Of a stretch of DNA of 25,417 bases, positions 22,303 through 25,417 are shown piece after piece. The stretch lies in NCBI GenBank assembly GCA_046542355.1, contig JBKHBN010000025.1:1-25417 (forward strand). Reading direction: 5' to 3'. A model generated the notes under the pieces. It was not told where the DNA came from. It made no database searches and saw only the letters and a list, made by a program, of their open reading frames with translations. The stretch's first letter is position 1, and each line of letters begins with the position of its first letter. The translations under genes were made by a program, and so were the position numbers. The DNA comes from UBA1672 sp046542355 (GTDB lineage Bacteria > Pseudomonadota > Alphaproteobacteria > Micavibrionales > Micavibrionaceae).

Positions 22303-23499
22303 ATGGAACAGCCTTCATCGAATTATTGTGCGTTACCGCTGGCCGCTTATGCCGAAAGGCCGGAGGAAACACTGGGGCGGGTTTATCCGGAGCCTGAGAG
22401 TTCTCACCGTAATGCGTTTCAGCGTGATCGTGATCGCATTATTCATTCCAGTGCGTTTCGGCGCTTGAAATATAAAACGCAGGTTTTTGTTTATCATGAG
22501 GGTGATCATTATCGTACGCGCCTGACTCATACGCTTGAAGTTGCACAAATTACGCGGACTTTGGCGCGGGCGCTGATGGTCAATGAGGATCTGGCCGAGG
22601 CGATTGCTCTGGCGCATGATATGGGGCACACCCCGTTTGCGCATACGGGGGAGGTTGTCTTGCAGCGGATGATGCAGCCTTATGGCGGGTTTGAGCATAA
22701 TGACCAGTCTTTGCGGGTGTTAACAACGCTGGAGCGCAAATATCCCGAGTGGAACGGGCTTAATCTGAGCTGGGAGACGCTGGAGGGTGTGATCAAACAT
22801 AATGGCCCGATGCTTGGAACGCCGCATATTGCCGCTCGGGAGTTGCAGGAAAAGATGGATATGCGCTTTTCGACTTATGCGTCGCTGGAGGCGCAAGTTG
22901 CGGCTTTATCCGATGATATTGCCTATAATAATCATGATTTCGAGGATGGTATCCGTGCCGGATTGTTTTCGGTCAGTGATCTTGAAGATGTGCCTGCTTT
23001 GGGGCGGGTTATTCATTCTGTTCGTGACAAATATCCCGCTATTGAAGATCGCTACGTTATTCAGGAAACCAAACGCGAGATGATCGGGCTGATGTGTGAA
23101 GATGTCTTGCAGCAAACAAGGGCTAATCTGGAGGCTTTTCACCCCGAATCACCTGAAGATGTACGTATGAGCGGGCAGCAGATTGTCTCTTTTTCCCCGG
23201 AAATGTTAGAAGATGTGCGTAAGATACGGGAATTTCTATATAATCGGATGTACAGGCACTATACAATCAACCGGATACTGCTCAAGGTGGAGCGGATCTT
23301 GGGGGATTTGTTTCAAGCTTTCCACAAGAATTATCAATTATTGCCTGATAACTGGCAAAAGCGCGTGGAAGATGGCGCAGGCACAAGCGATGAGCTGATA
23401 AGAGCGCGCATTGTAGCGGATTATATAGCGGGTATGACGGACCGTTATGCTATCCGGGAGCATGAAAGGCTCTTTGACCTTTACTGGGATTTGCGCTAA
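22303..23499 (+). CDS. dgt: Deoxyguanosinetriphosphate triphosphohydrolase-like protein (dNTPase)
   Basis: A 398-residue HD-domain dNTP triphosphohydrolase that splits dNTPs into nucleoside and triphosphate. The N-terminal family motif SSHRNAFQRDRDRIIHSSAF (33-52) includes the conserved substrate-binding and allosteric-region residues; the metal site is formed by His76 (RLTHTLEV), His105/Asp106 (LAHDMGHTPFAHTGE) and a later Asp in SDDIAYNNHDFEDG. The length and the absence of the E. coli-type insertion fit the dGTPase-like subfamily common in Alphaproteobacteria, whose physiological substrate range is broader than dGTP. ATG 22303 has only a weak ribosome binding site. In many relatives argS follows directly; here a SPOR gene does, 133 bases later. 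Confidence 0.93.
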   Translation: MEQPSSNYCALPLAAYAERPEETLGRVYPEPESSHRNAFQRDRDRIIHSSAFRRLKYKTQVFVYHEGDHYRTRLTHTLEVAQITRTLARALMVNEDLAEAIALAHDMGHTPFAHTGEVVLQRMMQPYGGFEHNDQSLRVLTTLERKYPEWNGLNLSWETLEGVIKHNGPMLGTPHIAARELQEKMDMRFSTYASLEAQVAALSDDIAYNNHDFEDGIRAGLFSVSDLEDVPALGRVIHSVRDKYPAIEDRYVIQETKREMIGLMCEDVLQQTRANLEAFHPESPEDVRMSGQQIVSFSPEMLEDVRKIREFLYNRMYRHYTINRILLKVERILGDLFQAFHKNYQLLPDNWQKRVEDGAGTSDELIRARIVADYIAGMTDRYAIREHERLFDLYWDLR

Positions 23500-23632
23500 C
23501 TGTTTTTATTGTATCTTTGATTTCGTTATTGAACATGGTTTGTGCTTTAGTATTTTTGGTAACAGGTCTGTGTTGTGCGCTGCAGGGGTATGTATTTGCG
23601 TTATGTTCTTTGTGTTAGGGAGAAGAAAGACT

Positions 23633-25009
23633 ATGAGCCAGGGTGATCAGTTTCATCAGTATGGGTATGACCATTATTTGAAGGCGCCCAAAAAGCAGGG
23701 CAAGACCCGTGGGGATGGGTCTTCTTATGGTAGTCGCGGTGTGGTTTCTTCTTTGCTTTATGCGTTGGGCAGCTCGAATTTATTTCGCAGGTTGCATAGT
23801 CCGGTTGTCGCAGGCAGCGTTTTGGTCGGTGCGGTCTTGTTGTTTGTCGGTGTGGTTGCAATGACATATTTTTCCGGTGATACGGATGAGGCTTTGCCTG
23901 TGGTGCGTGCCGAGATGGCCAATGTTAAAGAGATGCCCCATAACCCCGGAGGGATGACAATCCCTCATAGTCAGAGCACTGTTTTAGCGCGTGAGGAGCA
24001 GCCTTCTGCTGATTATGAAGCTAAAGTTGTTGAGGATTTGCTTGCGCGCCAAAGCCAGCAAGATCTGATTAGTAAAGAGGAGATTTTTGATCGTGCGACT
24101 CGTATGCCACTTGATAGTACCAGGGTTGATGGCGCTTTGAGCGACGGTGCTGCGGATGAGCGTGTTCAGCGTGATTCTGCGGGTTTTTTGGATGAATCTG
24201 AAGGGGATTTAGTACCTTTTGTGGCTGAGGATGATTTGGCGGCGCTCAATGCGCAAGCCAAAGGCGCTGTTGATGTTTTGTCTGTGAAGAGTAAGAAGAG
24301 TTCAGGTGCTTTGGATTTGTCTTCAGCTAGTGTTATATCCTCTCTTGCCAGTGAACCTGCCGATGAGCCTGCAAGAGCGGACTTGAATCAGGATTCTGAA
24401 ATATCAGAATTATCGGCTGAGAATGAGAAGCCGCAAGCGGATGGGCAGGATATTTTGCAAAAAATCGGCTCTTCGAAGGTGGGTGCAGATCAAGAGACAC
24501 AGGATGACGGGTTTTCCAGCGCTTTTACTGAAATGACTGCCAAGGCTGCACTTGAGGGAAAGCCAAAGGCTCCCAAGCGTATCAGCGTGTCTTCTGCGGC
24601 TCAATCTTCTCTTGAGGCTGGGGAGCCAGCCGGGCGCCCGAATGTTTTGCACGGAGCAGGACAGTCTTCTGCGACTTTGGATTATGTGCGCGGCGTGTTG
24701 GGTACAGATCAAATGCAGGATGTTGAGCCTGCAGCCGGGGCGTCTTCTGATATTGAAATCGGGGCAGGTGTTTATTTTGTTCAATTGGCCAGTATTACAG
24801 ATGCCAAGCGCGCTGCAAGTGAATGGGCGAAGATGCAAGGGCAGTATTCGGTGCTGGAATCTTCTAATTTCCGTGTGCAGAAGGCCGCTCTTCCCGCGGG
24901 GACGTTTTACCGCATTCAGGCCGGGCCGATGAGTAAGGCCAGTGCCGAGCGGATTTGTGATGCGCTTAAGCAAGCCAATAAGCCCGGAGGCTGTCTTGTC
25001 GTTAAATAG
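23633..25009 (+). CDS. Membrane-anchored SPOR-domain protein
   Basis: With ATG 23633 the protein has 458 residues: a cytoplasmic N-terminus (1-57, Gln/Tyr/Gly-rich), one transmembrane helix (about 58-80), a long, acidic, Ser/Ala/Glu-rich and probably disordered periplasmic stretch (81-375), and a SPOR domain (378-458: GVYFVQLAS, AASEWAKMQGQY, YRIQAGPMSKASAERIC). SPOR domains bind denuded septal peptidoglycan, so the protein probably acts in cell-wall work at division. The frame is open back to 23447, but that would add 62 residues and overlap dgt; GGGAG before ATG 23633 supports the shorter form. Its 3' end overlaps the start of nagZ by 14 bases, implying coupled expression with the muropeptide-processing enzyme. 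Confidence 0.82.
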   Translation: MSQGDQFHQYGYDHYLKAPKKQGKTRGDGSSYGSRGVVSSLLYALGSSNLFRRLHSPVVAGSVLVGAVLLFVGVVAMTYFSGDTDEALPVVRAEMANVKEMPHNPGGMTIPHSQSTVLAREEQPSADYEAKVVEDLLARQSQQDLISKEEIFDRATRMPLDSTRVDGALSDGAADERVQRDSAGFLDESEGDLVPFVAEDDLAALNAQAKGAVDVLSVKSKKSSGALDLSSASVISSLASEPADEPARADLNQDSEISELSAENEKPQADGQDILQKIGSSKVGADQETQDDGFSSAFTEMTAKAALEGKPKAPKRISVSSAAQSSLEAGEPAGRPNVLHGAGQSSATLDYVRGVLGTDQMQDVEPAAGASSDIEIGAGVYFVQLASITDAKRAASEWAKMQGQYSVLESSNFRVQKAALPAGTFYRIQAGPMSKASAERICDALKQANKPGGCLVVK

Positions 25010-25417
25010 CAATTCTTTTGCGCGCGGCGCGGAAAAAACATTGCCTTGTATTTTTGCCGTTGAGGGTCTCTCTTTAAGTGAAGGAGAGACCTCTTTGTTC
25101 GCGCAGGCCAATCCTTTTGGTTTTATCCTTTTTAAGCGCAATTGTGACAATCCAGAGCAGCTCAAAGCGTTGGTGGGGCAGTTGAAAGAAATTGTCGGGC
25201 GGGATTGTCCGATCTTGATTGATCAGGAAGGCGGGCGCGTTGCGCGCTTGCAGCCGCCGCACTGGAAGGCTTATAAGCCGATGCGTCAATACGGACAGAT
25301 GTATGAAACGCAAGGGGCGCAGTTGGCTATGGAGGCTTTGCGTGAGGATATGACGGCGCTGGCCAATGAGTTATTTGCGCTTGGAATTAATGTGAATTGT
25401 GCTCCGGTGCTCGATTT
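24996..25417 (+). CDS. nagZ: Beta-N-acetylhexosaminidase NagZ, 5' part (runs off the window)
   Basis: The first 140 codons of a glycoside hydrolase family 3 enzyme. It shows ANPFGFILFKRNCDNPEQ (38-55), CPILIDQEGGRVARLQPPHW (71-90) and, near the window end, LGINVNCAPVLDF, all diagnostic of NagZ. The enzyme removes N-acetylglucosamine from anhydro-muropeptides during cytoplasmic cell-wall recycling. No ATG fits: the best start is TTG at 24996 with GGAGG at 24986-24990, inside the last codons of the SPOR gene. The only in-frame alternative near the conserved region is TTG at about 25041, without a ribosome binding site. The catalytic His/Asp loop lies beyond the window. Confidence 0.85.
   Translation, partial: MSLNSNSFARGAEKTLPCIFAVEGLSLSEGETSLFAQANPFGFILFKRNCDNPEQLKALVGQLKEIVGRDCPILIDQEGGRVARLQPPHWKAYKPMRQYGQMYETQGAQLAMEALREDMTALANELFALGINVNCAPVLD

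Noticed and set aside
23447..23632. N-terminal extension of the SPOR protein
   Set aside because: It overlaps the dgt 3' end and reads as Cys/Phe-rich non-family sequence. ATG 23633 has a good ribosome binding site and gives the normal single-helix topology.
24410..25165. Minus-strand open frame of 251 codons over the SPOR/nagZ junction
   Set aside because: Antisense to two recognisable genes and rich in Arg/Leu/Pro without any domain pattern.

Overview
The window reads as a stretch of an alphaproteobacterial chromosome of moderate GC. The best markers are an IalB-family protein, the erpA/dgt divergent pair followed by a SPOR-domain protein and nagZ, and a large cysteine-free autotransporter whose barrel resembles those of Rhodospirillales-type bacteria. 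I cannot name the genus. No rRNA, tRNA, CRISPR array or prophage was seen.

Left third (1-12049): the edge of a surface-polysaccharide locus. A truncated IS481-family transposase (11-325) with its repeat-bearing end borders a Wzx-type flippase (456-1892). A tight five-gene minus-strand operon follows, transcribed in the order exosortase/EpsI fusion (XrtD type), two GT4 glycosyltransferases, a secreted GH71-like glucanase, and a Wzy-like polymerase. WcaI-type glycosyltransferase (+) is divergent from it. Next come a LamG-like protein and GDP-L-fucose synthase, both minus. Together they suggest assembly, Wzx/Wzy export, trimming and surface sorting associated with a fucose-containing polysaccharide. 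gmd, the priming transferase and the exosortase substrate are not in the window. A short antisense coding remnant overlaps the 3' end of wzx, so this part of the locus has been rearranged.

Middle (12224-19578): envelope and secreted proteins. These are an IalB-like periplasmic protein, a 1119-residue autotransporter with its own strong terminator, and two paralogous alpha/beta-hydrolase lipoproteins pointing towards a secreted DUF4197 protein between them.

Right part (19891-25417): housekeeping genes. These are exonuclease III (xthA), a PfkB-like kinase, erpA, dgt, a membrane-anchored SPOR protein, and the first 140 codons of nagZ, which starts at TTG inside the SPOR gene.

The most notable non-coding signal lies between fcl and the LamG gene (10972-11066, minus strand). 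A near-consensus promoter (TTGACA, 17-base spacer, TAAATA) is followed after about 20-25 bases by an intrinsic terminator, and the LamG start codon lies only 30 bases beyond that. This looks like a transcription attenuator or a very short RNA gene.
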